NCBI GenBank assembly: GCA_037957365.1 | Contig: JARHVA010000158.1 | Span: forward strand, 1,198,501 to 1,262,500 | Length of the DNA stretch: 64,000 bases | Direction: 5' to 3' | Source of the DNA: Torreya grandis | Taxonomy: Eukaryota; Streptophyta; Pinopsida; Cupressales; Taxaceae | Shown: positions 36,795 through 47,758 of the stretch, in pieces | Layout of the letters: every line of letters starts with the position of its first letter | Position numbering within the stretch: the stretch's first letter is position 1 | The notes under the pieces: generated by a model | Seen by the model: the letters and a program-made list of their open reading frames with translations, nothing else | What the model was told of the DNA's origin: nothing | The model's database searches: none | Position numbers and translations under genes: made by a program

Positions 36795-38080
36795 TACATG
36801 ATATTTATGGATTATATAGAACCCCAATCTTGTACACTTGGCAAACTCAGACCTTGGATTTTACTCTCAGTTATTGACCTTTTTACACTTTTGCAATTCT
36901 CACATATACTCTATATTATTCCCATTGGCCTATCTCTTAGTCTAACCAGTTTCATGTTGATGACCCAAGACTTCTATCTTTCCTAGAATGCTTAAAATGT
37001 ACTTATCTTCCATCTCTACAAGCTCTGAACCTGTAATTACTTCTCTGATCCTTGGACACTAACATCTAGGATATACATTAATGTTAATGTTAGTAATCAG
37101 TGCCCTAAAGGCATCTATTTTGAAAATTAAATGTATCCTAATGGTGGTCCTAAGTGCTTTAATATGAGTTATGTATCTAAAGGAAATGATATAAATATAA
37201 TATCAACTCTCATTTATTTTTCACCTAGCAACATGGGAATAATACCTAGTATTCTTACCAAAGAACATTTAATTAAACAAAGCTTTCTTATTTCCATACC
37301 AGTCATACAAAAAACACATCTACAAGTTTGAAGTACTGAATGAGCAGCCCAAAAACCTAATTTTCCAAGTGACAATATAGGTCACTATTGTACTTTATTT
37401 TCACACATTATCCAAAACATAAGGGATAACTACATCAGTCTAAGCCATTTTCAAATAATTTTATATATAGGCAGTGCTCACTACTAAAGGTGTAATTAGG
37501 GTTAAATCGATACCATGTGCCTACTAACCCATTTTTCCCCAAGGTCAATATGAAGATAAATAACTAAGATTTTCAAAAATTTATGAGGAGTGATAGTCCA
37601 TGACCTATATTTGAATGCCCCAAAGTGAAGGTGAAGTCAAACCCAAAAACATATAGGTGGTTGCATCCTTTTATAACAAGTATTATGTACATAAAACTTA
37701 CATCAAACTAGATAGTTGCATCGATGCAACCATCCCAAGATAAAATTAGTGTATAGAGCTCTAAAAACATTAGATCCAGAATCTGATGATTGGTTTAGAA
37801 TCATCTTCTAGCTTACTTCCTAACTATTCTATATCCAATACTATGTTAACATCAAAACTAGCTAAGTATATTACTTCTTTATCATTTACATGTATATCTT
37901 AGTTATACTTTATATATTTAGCCTATTCTTAGCATAATAAATTCATTGTATATTTATATTTGTGTTTATCACCTGATTGGCTTATTTTAGATCTGATTAT
38001 CAAACTTTTGCATTGACATTTATATGTTCTTAACCCTATATACCCCAATTAAGGATCCACATCTATTTTTGGGTTAAACA
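36795..38080 (-). repeat. LTR-like copy of family X (B)
   Basis: Aligns with the LTR at 787-2146 in the same orientation, from ATGATATTTATG at 36798 to GGGTTAAACA at 38080, where the right terminus TGTTTAACCC (minus strand) is intact. The left terminal 30 bp of the LTR are missing. No primer site or coding sequence borders it, so it is a solo or truncated LTR. Confidence 0.65.
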
Positions 38081-39394
38081 GGATCCTACTTGGATAGATA
38101 GGGTTAATAATATAGAAATGACAATGCTCAAGGGAGATAATTAGATCTACAGCATGCCATTTAAATTATAAACTCATATACAACATATTTTTAATTTATT
38201 AAACTAATATAGGCTAAAAATAATAAGTAAAACTATGTTAGATATGAAAATGACAAAGAAACAATGTAATTAGCTAGTTTTGATGTTAACATAGTTTTAG
38301 ATCTAGAATAGGAAGGAAGCAGACAAGTAGAGGGTTCTAAAATAGTCACCAAATTATGGATTGAGTGCCTCTAGAACTAGAAACACTAGCATCAAACTTA
38401 GACATTAATGTCAATGCTATTATCTAAACTAGATTTAGGTATTATGTACAGAATACCTGCTAGAAAAGGATGTAACCATCTATATGATTCTAGGTTAGTC
38501 TTTGCCTTTATTCTAGTCCATTCAGATCTGAGTCATGGACTGTCTATCCTTATGAAATTTCAAAACCTTATTTCTTCATATTCATAGTGACCTTGGGAAA
38601 AATGGGTTATTGGGATCATGGTATCAAGCTAACGCCAAATACCCCTATATTAATGGGTGTTACCTACATATCCACTACTCCAAAGAGGGTCTCAATTTGA
38701 TATAATTTTCCCCTAATGTGTTGGCTTGTGTGTGTGCACAAGGGCATAATATGTGGAAAGTAAGTATAATAGTGACATACTTATAACTTGGAAAATTAGG
38801 CTCTTAGGATACTCCTTCAGTACTTCATACCTATAGATGTGTTGTCCCTGTGACTGAGATGTAAACAAGAGGAAATAGGGAAGTATTTTCTCAATTGAAT
38901 GCTTGATAAAATATTTTTGATAAGTTTCCTTGGTCTCTGTAGGTCTTTCCTAGGTTGTGAATGAATGAGGGGTGATTTTTAATATATACCACTCTTATTA
39001 AGAAATATCTAACATTAAATCATGTAGGTTGACCATTAGCATATGTTACATTTGAAAATTATTACTTTAGGTCACTGGGCACCTATGTTAGGGGACAAAA
39101 CTAGCATCGACACATGGGTCTAAGACTGAGGCTTATGTCATGGTAGTTAAAAAATAGGTATAGGCTCAGAACTTATAAGGACATAAGATAAGCATATTTT
39201 AAGCATTTTGAGAAATATAGAAGGCTTGGGTCATCAACATAATACTAGTCAAACCAATAGATAGGCCAAGGTGTACAAGATAGAGTATATGTGAAACTTT
39301 TAAAAGTATGAAATATCCATAATTGAGAGGAACAGCCAAGGTTTGAATTTTCCAAGTGTACAACGAAGTGTTATATAATTCATAAATATCATCT
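38081..39394 (+). repeat. LTR-like copy of family X (C), inverted relative to B
   Basis: Reverse complement of this block aligns with 787-2146 and with copy B, at roughly three-quarters identity by eye. Landmarks on the minus strand are GATGATATTTATGAATTATATAA at 39394 and TTAACCCTATCTATCC near 38110. It starts at GGATCC, where copy B has GGATCC 28 bp before its end, so the two meet head to head with about 28 bp of B as spacer. Confidence 0.65.
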
Positions 39395-40910
39395 ACATAC
39401 ATTATCAACCAAGCCAATTATATCAAGTAAATACATGTAAATGGGGAAAATATAGATAAAAGATAGTGGGAACCTTATGGTACATGCAAAGTTGATGTCA
39501 TGATGGAATGAATGTGGTAGTAAGAATGTATAAGCATGAAAACATCTCTTAGAAAGTTCCACAAGCCATCCAACCTTGATCTCAATATACTCCTTATGAC
39601 ATATACTTATGAATTTTAATGCACCAATGACTCTTATAAGATAAAAGTATATGTAAGCAAAAATAAGTTGTATACACATAATATTAATTACAAAAATGCT
39701 CCTATACAATTGGTTATTACATTAATTACATTTTAATAGAGTTTGTTATAATGATGTGTAATTTTAATACAAAAGTATTAAGATGCCTATTATATGCATA
39801 GTTACATTGTAATAGATTTTACATTAAAATTTGACCTAAAGATGACTAAATTTTGTAAAATAAAGACAACATGAAGATGAACTTAATATGACTTGAATAT
39901 GTTAGGAAAGTATGATTATAAATTATAGAGATAATGTATTATAATGGAACAAAGTCCAAAACTTGTGCAATATGCCACTTTTACAATGTCAATAATAATA
40001 AACAAATATTAGTAAGAAAACACTTTTTATTACATAGATTATATAGTTATTGGGTTATCATTCATTTAATAAATTATGTTGAATTTCTAATTTAGAATAT
40101 GTTGCCTTGGAGAGAACCACAATTCACATCCATGTGGTGTAATTTACTATTAGAATGCTTCAAGAGGATTTATTATTAATAAAAATAATAAATTATAAAA
40201 GGTTACACAATAAGGTAGTTAGTTGATACTCACAGATCATACTCCTTATCAGAGGAAAACATCAGCTCGATACAACCATAGCCCTTATAGTTCCCTTGTT
40301 GGAGGGTAGAGCCAAGTAAGTGAAATAAAAACTACATGCCCTCAAAACAAATATGTTGGTTAGGCAAAACCTAACATGTGAAACTAGAATGAAAAACCAC
40401 TAAAACCCTAGGGATAAATTCTAGAGAAGAAAAAATAGGAGAAACACAAGTGGAAAATAAAACCATTGGTCATCAAAGGTCATTAAACCTATAAAATGCA
40501 GCATCACCAAACCCTAGCTAATGTCGTGACAAGAAAGTGCAATCATAGACCTATATTACCAAAAAGTGACAACATAGATCATCCATAAAACATAGAATGA
40601 ATTACAAAATGTAAGATGCACCATCATAAAATAAATTCTTGAGCTAACCCCTATATTAAGCACTGCATCTACTGAAATAGAGAATCTAAGACTATAATAC
40701 CATAAAATCTTGTTAAAACAAAGTCACACCAATGAAACCCTCATGAATCTATAATCACTAATAAAATTACCAAAAATAGACTAACATGGTATGAACTAGA
40801 GGTGCCATTGCATCTTACCACACCTCCCTTGGCCTTATGTAGCCTTTGATTGATGCTAAAGTAGGGAAAATCCTATAGTGGGATCTACATTCTCTCTTGT
40901 GTGCACATGG
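39395..40910. other. No gene; AT-rich flank
   Basis: No credible open frame or RNA gene. About 95 bp at 40790-40885 (AGAGGTGCCATTGCATC(T)TACCACACCTCCC) recur at 51355-51445, on the other side of the chromovirus. Confidence 0.5.
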
Positions 40911-40945
40911 TTTAATGATAAAAAAACTATAAATGTGATAGTGCA
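40911..40945. repeat. Left arm of inverted repeat, interrupted by the chromovirus
   Basis: TTTAATGATAAAAAAACTAT and the following bases up to the GTGCA target site form the outer half of an arm. It continues after the chromovirus at 49711-49745 and is matched in reverse complement by 49794-49861. Confidence 0.8.
40941..40945. repeat. Target-site duplication GTGCA (left)
   Basis: GTGCA precedes the 5' LTR and is repeated exactly at 49706-49710 after the 3' LTR. Confidence 0.85.
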
Positions 40946-42893
40946 TGTAATGTCCCCTTCTCAAACCTGATCTTCATAGTGACCGTTGGCCTTTTTCTAG
41001 AAACCCGAAGGCTAGTCGAAAGGTACAAATTAGGGATTCCTAGTTTTGAGGATGTCTTTGCTCGGAGTTGGTGGTTTTGATGGTGGATTCTTTCTGGGTT
41101 TTTAGAGAGCTTCACAGGGGTATGTTTGTCTCGACCTTCTGAGCATTTCTAGGAATTTACTATTTTTAGTAAATTCTATTTTTGGCAGCTAACAAGTTCA
41201 TCTTAGGCAGTTGACTTTCCCTTTCAGTTGACTCAAGTGGCGTATTCAGTTTGGGCTTCAGAATGCAGTTTTGGAGAAATGAGATTATCTCACTTAAAAT
41301 AACATTATATTTTAAATGTTATTTTATGACCTTGGCCTAGTCAAATAACTTAATGTTATTTTAAAAGGACTTGAAGGGGGTGCCATCATTGCTTGGAAAA
41401 GGATTTTAATTGTTATTTTATGACCTTGGCCTAGTAGAATAACTTAATGTTATTTTAAAAGGTGGACTTGAAGGGGGCACCATCATTTCTTGGAAAAGGG
41501 TGCCATTATTTGGGATTAGGGTTTTGGCTTTGGAAAAGGCGTTAGGGTTTCAAAGAAGGTCAACAAAAGCCTATAAAAGATAGCCTTGAGTTCTCATTTG
41601 GGGATCTTTTGTCTACTACATTGTTATGCTACTGCATTGGCTCTAGAATCACTTCGAGGAATGAAGGCCTCCTAGCTTGGGCATCGCTTCGTGTTTGCAA
41701 GACAACATCTAGTGGTGATTCAGTCTTTGAGATTTGTATTTAGTTATACATTGTTCTCAGCTTATTGCATTGTTAGTTTTATTTGGCATATTAGTGTTTT
41801 TAGTTTAGTGCATTCTTGATTCAGCAGATCTGTGTTTTTTTTATCATAAATCAGAAAATACCAAAAATAGTGTTTTGGGTATTAGCTTATTGTCTTTGCT
41901 AGGCTTAGGCACCACTATCCTCTAAGTTATAGAAATTTTAGAGGTTGCATTAATTTTCTATAGAAAATCACCCATTTTAGCTGGACATCCCATTTGGCTA
42001 CATTGGAATTTGTGTATTAATTATTGGTTGTATTTTTGGTCTTATTTTGGGTGTTAGTTTGGGTGCCATCTTATGGAAAGTATTGTGCATCAAGAATCAG
42101 GGCAATTGAACAAGTTATTAGTGAAATATGAGCATCTGAGCAATTCCATAAGTTGTTGGTTTTTCTTTTAAGAGCAGATTTGTAACAAAATAGAAATTAT
42201 TGTATTGCTCTTGAAGGTATCATTGTTGGGCATGACTATCCAAGATATGGATAGTACTCTATGATGTAATGCTAATCTTTCATCTTCTTAAGACATTGGC
42301 AGGCGGATCCTTCTTATTTTGTAAAGCTGACAGTAATACTGGTAGTCATTCTTGGCTTGTTCAAATTTGGTTGTAATGCTCAGTTTCAAATAAAGTTATT
42401 GTATTAGTTATAGCTCCACCCTATGGTAGCTACTTTCCCTCTTGGGGTTAGCAAGCACATTCTGGGTGTTGAGCTCTGCCCTATGGTAGCTACTTTCCCT
42501 CTTTGGGTTAGCAAACACATTCTGGGTGTGGAGTAGTTTCATCTTTCAGCATTTCCCTTTCAAGCATTGTTATTGTAATCACTCCGTCATATGGTCGCCC
42601 CTCACTCCGCATTGGATTGGGTAGCACATATTTGACATCGCGTTCCTTTTCCGGCTTTTAGAGTAGCAGATCCTCTGACCAATGCTCGCCATCATCGGTG
42701 CCATACTAGTTAGAGTTACAACATAAGCAATTTGTTTTAGATCCTCTGACCAATGCTCGCCATCATCGGTGCCATACTGGTTAGAGTTGTTTTAGTACGT
42801 TTGAGTTTATCTTCTAACCTTAACGGGTACTTGCTTGTAATGTTGAAATCTGATAATTAAAAAAATAAAAAAAAATTGGCTTGAGATATTTTA
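40946..42893 (+). repeat. 5' LTR of plus-strand chromovirus (1948 bp)
   Basis: Starts TGTAATGTCCCC and ends GATATTTTA (CA of the 3' LTR changed to TA). It contains three internal tandem pairs: about 95-bp units around 41300-41500 (TTATTTTATGACCTTGGCCTAG), 60-bp units at 42412-42531 (CCCTATGGTAGCTACTTTCC), and 71-bp units from 42668 (AGATCCTCTGACCAATGCTC). The same pairs are in the 3' LTR, so they predate insertion. Confidence 0.92.
41571..41580 (+). promoter_or_regulatory. TATA box in chromovirus LTR
   Basis: CTATAAAAGA is a strong match to the plant TATA consensus. It is conserved in the 3' LTR at 48387-48396. Its place, about 630 bp into the LTR, suits a promoter upstream of the R region. 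Confidence 0.65.
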
Positions 42894-42894
42894 G

Positions 42895-42907
42895 TGGTAT
42901 CAGAGCC
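42895..42907 (+). other. Primer-binding site (initiator-Met type)
   Basis: TGGTATCAGAGCC starts one base after the 5' LTR, complementary to the 3' end of initiator methionine tRNA. Confidence 0.88.
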
Positions 42908-43077
42908 AAGTATCCTGCCATCCTGTGAACAAACCATCTATGAGTGACAGAGAAAAGAGATACATAGCAAGAGAAGATAAGAAAATTGCAAAACAATTCT
43001 AGTGGTATCAGGCTCTCAAAGGTTAGACAGCTTCAGAGGTCTTGAGGGCTCATTGGGAGTCTTCTCAAGAAATAGAT

Positions 43078-44337
43078 ATGGCAGAAGGTGAGAGATCAGT
43101 CGGGGGTAATGAGAGGTTTACCAACACTAGAGATGATAGTGGAAAGGGAAGAGAGAGATTGATAAGTCTCGGAAAGAGATTTGAAAAGAAGATGGATGCC
43201 TTGATGGATATGGTATCTCTCATGTTGGGGAAAGTGGGCCAGAACACAACTCTACAGAACAACCTTGGATATAGAGGAGATCATAGTGCCTCATATCAAT
43301 TTGATGGAAGTGTTGCTCAGCCTATTTCAAACAACACATACATTTCATCAAGGCCCTTCAAACCCACCTTCTTAGCACTAGTAAACACCCAACCTGATCC
43401 TGAAGAGAATGCTTCATTTGTGGAACAATTGAGATGTGGCCATGCAGAGTATGATTCTCTCCTTGATGATATCAAGATGGGCATGTCCTATAATGAATTT
43501 ATAGATCATAAGAGAAAGAGTAAGGGATAAGGGAGAAATTATGACCAAAGAAGAACTCTAGCACAAGGAGACTTGCATCAAGCTATCAACAAGGTTACGC
43601 TTTCCCACTTTGATGGAAGTGATAATAATTCTACTCGAGCTTGGATATAGAAACTAGACAACTATTTGGCTCTTAGGCCAATGGCTGAAGAAGAAGCGAT
43701 TAAATTCGCTACGCTACACCTAGATGGGGTGGCACATGAGTGGTGGTACCATGGCCTAGTCACCTTGGGTCATGGGTCTATCACTAGCTACGATGAATTC
43801 ACCAATAGACTCATTGAGAGGTTCGAGAAGAAGGATCCAGAAGTGCATTTTAGGGAGTTGGCACAGTTGAAGCAGTATGGCACTGTTGATGCTTACATAG
43901 CTAAGTTTCAAAAACTTTCATTTATGGTCACTGGAATCACTAAGAGAAGATTAGTGATCCTATTCAGCGAAGGTTTGATGGAGCCACTCAAGGGATGGAT
44001 CAAAGCTTTTGATCCACCGTCCTTATAAAAAGCAATGAAGAAAGCTAGAAACATGAAGTGGGCTGCTCCCAAAGCAAAGTTCCATTCCAAACCATCATTT
44101 CACAAAAAGGATAGAGGGAAAAAGTTTCATCAAAAGCCTTACCATAAGGAGTTTAAACAGCAGAAACCTCATGGCACAAGATTGGATCCAGAGACTATCA
44201 ATGAACTCCGAAGAAATGGGTTATGTTTCCAATGTAGAGAAAAATGGTCTCAAGAGCATGTTTGCCCAAAGGGAATCAAATTTCACCAGATTGAGTACTA
44301 TTCATCTGGTAAATGTAAATCTGATTTTTTAGACTAG
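43078..44337 (+). pseudogene. Chromovirus gag
   Basis: Begins at ATG 43078 (MAEGERSVGG); an upstream in-frame ATG at 43042 is possible. After a basic/coiled N-terminus, the capsid core lies at about 43590-44025: TLSHFDGSDNNSTRAWI, ATLHLDGVAHEWWYHGL, TSYDEFTNRLIERF, then VDAYIAKFQKLS. A Lys-rich linker precedes the zinc knuckle LCFQCREKWSQEHVC (44224-44270), a CxxC...H...C box. Stops at 43528 (TAA), 43648 (TAG), 44026 (TAA) and 44335 (TAG) interrupt it, but the frame is unbroken and continues into pol, so gag and pol were one polyprotein. The product would package element RNA in cytoplasmic particles. Confidence 0.88.
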
Positions 44338-47300
44338 CAGTCTGATCCCGAAGATAGTGAAGTGGAAAGAGATCCAGAAGAGTCTGAAAGTGAAAAAGAA
44401 AGTGGTGGTACATTGGCTCAACTTTTGAGCTTCCAAAAGAATGAGTCTTTCAAAGTTCATGGGATGATCAAAGGGCAGTGTATTGTTGCTTTAATTGACA
44501 CTGGAGCAACCCATAACTTCATAGATGAAGTTGTGGTGGCAAAGAAAGGGTTGCAAACAGAAGATTTTGAAGGTTTCAAAGTTATGGTTGTTGATGGGTT
44601 TCACATCTCATGTACCAAGAGGATTCCCAACATGTTAATGCAATTGGGAAATTACGAAGTCAAGGATGACTTCTATGTGGTTAATATTGGAGATACGAAT
44701 GTTGTCCTTGGCATTCAGTGGCTGTGATCTCTTGGAGAGATCTCTTTAAATCTGCAAACCATGGAACTCAAATTTCAATCCGATGGAAAGAAGGTGGTGT
44801 TAAGAGGAATGTCAAATGGTGGCCCTCAGATTGTGTCATTCAAGAGGATGGCAAGGTTGATACGTCATGACCAAGTGGAGTGGGCTGTGGAGTGCATGAT
44901 TCTTCTAACTAGTCCAGCTGAAATGAAAATAGAGTATCCTCCAGATATTCAATCTTTACTCACTAAGAAGAGTAAAGTGTTTGTTGATTTACCTCCTGGA
45001 CCACCTCCTGATAGAGGGTCAGAACACATCATAGAGCTCAAGGAAGGGGCTAAACCGGTGATCACAACTCCATATCAGTATCCAAAGAGGCAAAAGGACA
45101 AGATCGAGAAGAATATTCAAGAACTCTTGAAGATGGGTTTCATATGCCCAAACAAGAGCCCCTTTGCTTCTATAGTGGGTCTTGTGAAGAAAAAGGATGG
45201 TACCATGCGCATGTGTGTGGACTATCATGCTTTGAATCAAAGCACCATCAAAAACAGATATCCCATACCGAGAATAGATGAGCTCATTGATGAGCTACAT
45301 GGGGCCAAGTTCTTCTCAAAGATTGATCTGAGATCGGGTTACCATCAGATTCGAATGAGGGGATCTGATGTGGAGAAGACATCTTTCAGATGTCACTATG
45401 GCCATTTTGAATTCTTAGTCATGCCATTTGGGTTGACTAACGCTCTGGCTACCTTTCAGTCTTGCATGAATCATGTTTTTTAGAGTCAGTTAAGGAGGTT
45501 TGTGTTGATATTTTTTTATGACATTCTGATTTACAGCAAGACTTGGGGAGATCATCTTAAGCACTTGGAGGAAGTGCTTAGTATCATGGAATCTGAGAGC
45601 TTATTCGCAAAAGCTTCCAAATGTGAATTTGGGATGGAGGAGTTACTGTACCTTGGCCACATAATCAGTGCTGAGGGAGTGAAGGTGGATCCAGAGAAGA
45701 TCAAAGTAGTAGTTGATTGGCCACCTCCTGAGAGCTTGACTCAGTTGAAAGGATTTTTGGGTCTTTGTGGGTTTTATCAGAGATTCATAAAGGGGTATTC
45801 ACAGAATGCTTCTCCTCTTACTGATCTCACCAAAAAGGGAGCCTTTGCTTGGTCAGAAAAGGATCAAATTTTTTTTGATAAGTTCAAGAAGATCATGAGC
45901 TCGTGTCTAGTTTTGGCAATTCTAGATTTCTCCAAGCCATTTGAGTTGCAATGTGATGCATCGGGTGAAGGAGTGGGGGCTATCCTGATGCAAGACAAAC
46001 ACCCTATCATGTTTGAGAGTAGAAAATTACGAGGTGTTGAAAGGACATATTCAATCTATGACAAAGAAATGCTTGCCATTATGCATGCATTAGCCAAGTT
46101 TAGGCATTACTTGGTGGGGAACAAGTTCGTGGTTAAGACTGACCACAATAGCCTCAAGCATTTCATGCACCAGAAAGACCTAAATGAGAGGAAATAAAAA
46201 TGGGTGAGTAAGCTTCAAGCTTATGACTTTGACATTGAATATGTAAAAGGGAAAAATAATATCATGGTCGATGCTCTCTCGAGGAGACCTCATCTTAGCT
46301 CATTGTGTGAGCTTACTGCAGATTGGAGAGACATGTTGCTTGCTGATTATGCTAAAAATTAGTTTGCAACCAACATTCTTGAGGGTACTTTTCATGATGA
46401 AAGGTACAAGATGGTTGAGGGATTGATACATTATAAGGGAAGAATCTTTTTGGTGGCTGATTCTAAGCTGAAGAAGAAGATTCTTTTGACTTTTCATGAT
46501 ATTCCAGTTGCTGGTCACCAAGGTTTTTTCAAGACATATAGGCAGATTCGAGAAAGGTTTTCTTGGAAGGGATTGAAAGAAGAGGTACAATGCTACATTC
46601 AAGAGTGTCATGTTTGTCAAGCGAATTAAAATGAGCATACATTACCAGCTGGTTTGCTGCAACCACTTCCTATTCCCAATCAAAAATGGGAAAGTATCTC
46701 GATGGACTTCACCACAGGGTTGCCCAAGGCCCAAGGGAAGGATTGTATTTATGTAGTGGTGGATAGGCTAACCAAATTTGCTTATTTCTTCACCATTACC
46801 AGCACTTTTTCTGTAGCCCAAGTTGCAGATCTATTTTTTTGAGAAGTGTTTAGGCTACATGGGTTGCCAAAGAACATTGTGAGTGATAGGGACAACAAGT
46901 TCCTAAGTACATTTTGGCAAGAAGTCTTTAGAATGAGTGGTACTGTGCTCACCCCAAGCACTAGTTACCATCCCCAAATAGATGGACAAACAGAAGTGGT
47001 GAACAAGTGGTTGGAAGGCTACTTGAGAAATTATGTGTCAAAACAACAGAGAGATTGGGTCAAGTGGCTGCATATCAGCGAGTACTGATACAACTCTACT
47101 TTTCATATGTCAATTAAGATGTCTCCTTTCTTGGCATTTTATGGGTATGAAGCACCTAATTTTGTAGAATTGGTGTTTGGTGACAGCAAAGCACCCCTAG
47201 CCAAGGATTTGTTGTAGCATAGTCAAGACATAATGAAATCCTTGAAAGATAATTTGCAAATTGCGCAAAATCCACAAAAGTTGTATGCTGATCAGAGGTG

Positions 47301-47722
47301 TGTTGAGCATTCTTTCGAGGTTGGGGATATGGTCTATCTTTGATTACAACCATATAGATAGTCTACTCTCAATAAAAGTGGAGCTAAGAAGCTCAAACCT
47401 TGCTTCTATGGGCCCTTTAGGGTCATCAGAAAAGTTGGGGTAGTAGCTTATGAATTAGAGCTACCTTCTAATAGCAGAGTGCATAACGTCTTCCACATGT
47501 CTCGCCTCAAGAAGGCACTGGACATAATGTGGTTGCTTCATCACAGTTACCACCGTTGGATGAAGAGGGATAGTTGGTTCTAATTCTAGAGGAGATACTT
47601 GATGTCAGAGAATGTTGTTTGAGGAAAAGAACCATCAGAGAATACCTGGTAAAGTGGAAGGACCTACCTATGAAGGATGCAACTTGGGAAAATGATGAGA
47701 TATTGCAGCATCCTAGTTTGTG
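44338..47722 (+). pseudogene. Chromovirus pol: protease, RT, RNase H, integrase, chromodomain
   Basis: Same frame as gag. Protease: IVALIDTGATHNFI (44490) to VLGIQWL (44710), catalytic DTG intact. [13 protein letters not shown] carries the first Asp, but the YxDD box reads FFYDILIYS (about 45510), so one catalytic Asp is Tyr. RNase H: QCDASGEGVGAIL, then YDKEMLAI and KTDHNSLKHF (45950-46150). Integrase: zinc site HDIPVAGHQG...CHVC, then catalytic D in SMDFTTG, D in VSDRDNKF and E in QTEVVNKW, all present (46500-47010). After a frameshift near 47520 comes a chromodomain, EEILDVRECC to YLVKWKDLPMKDATWE (47588-47720), which binds chromatin and guides integration in relatives. Ten stops lie between 44725 and 47361. 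Confidence 0.92.
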
Positions 47723-47737
47723 ATTGCTTGAGGACAA

Positions 47738-47758
47738 GCAATCTTGGGGATGGTGGAC
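47738..47758 (+). other. Polypurine tract of chromovirus
   Basis: CAAGCAATCTTGGGGATGGTG followed by GAC lies directly before the 3' LTR start TGTAATGTCC. The GGGGATGGTGGA core is the plus-strand primer candidate. Confidence 0.6.

Noticed and set aside
41026..41115. Minus-strand 62-codon frame in the chromovirus LTR (40927-41115) and the plus-strand frame 47859-48080
   Set aside because: They are LTR sequence in opposite strands and are not conserved between the two LTRs.
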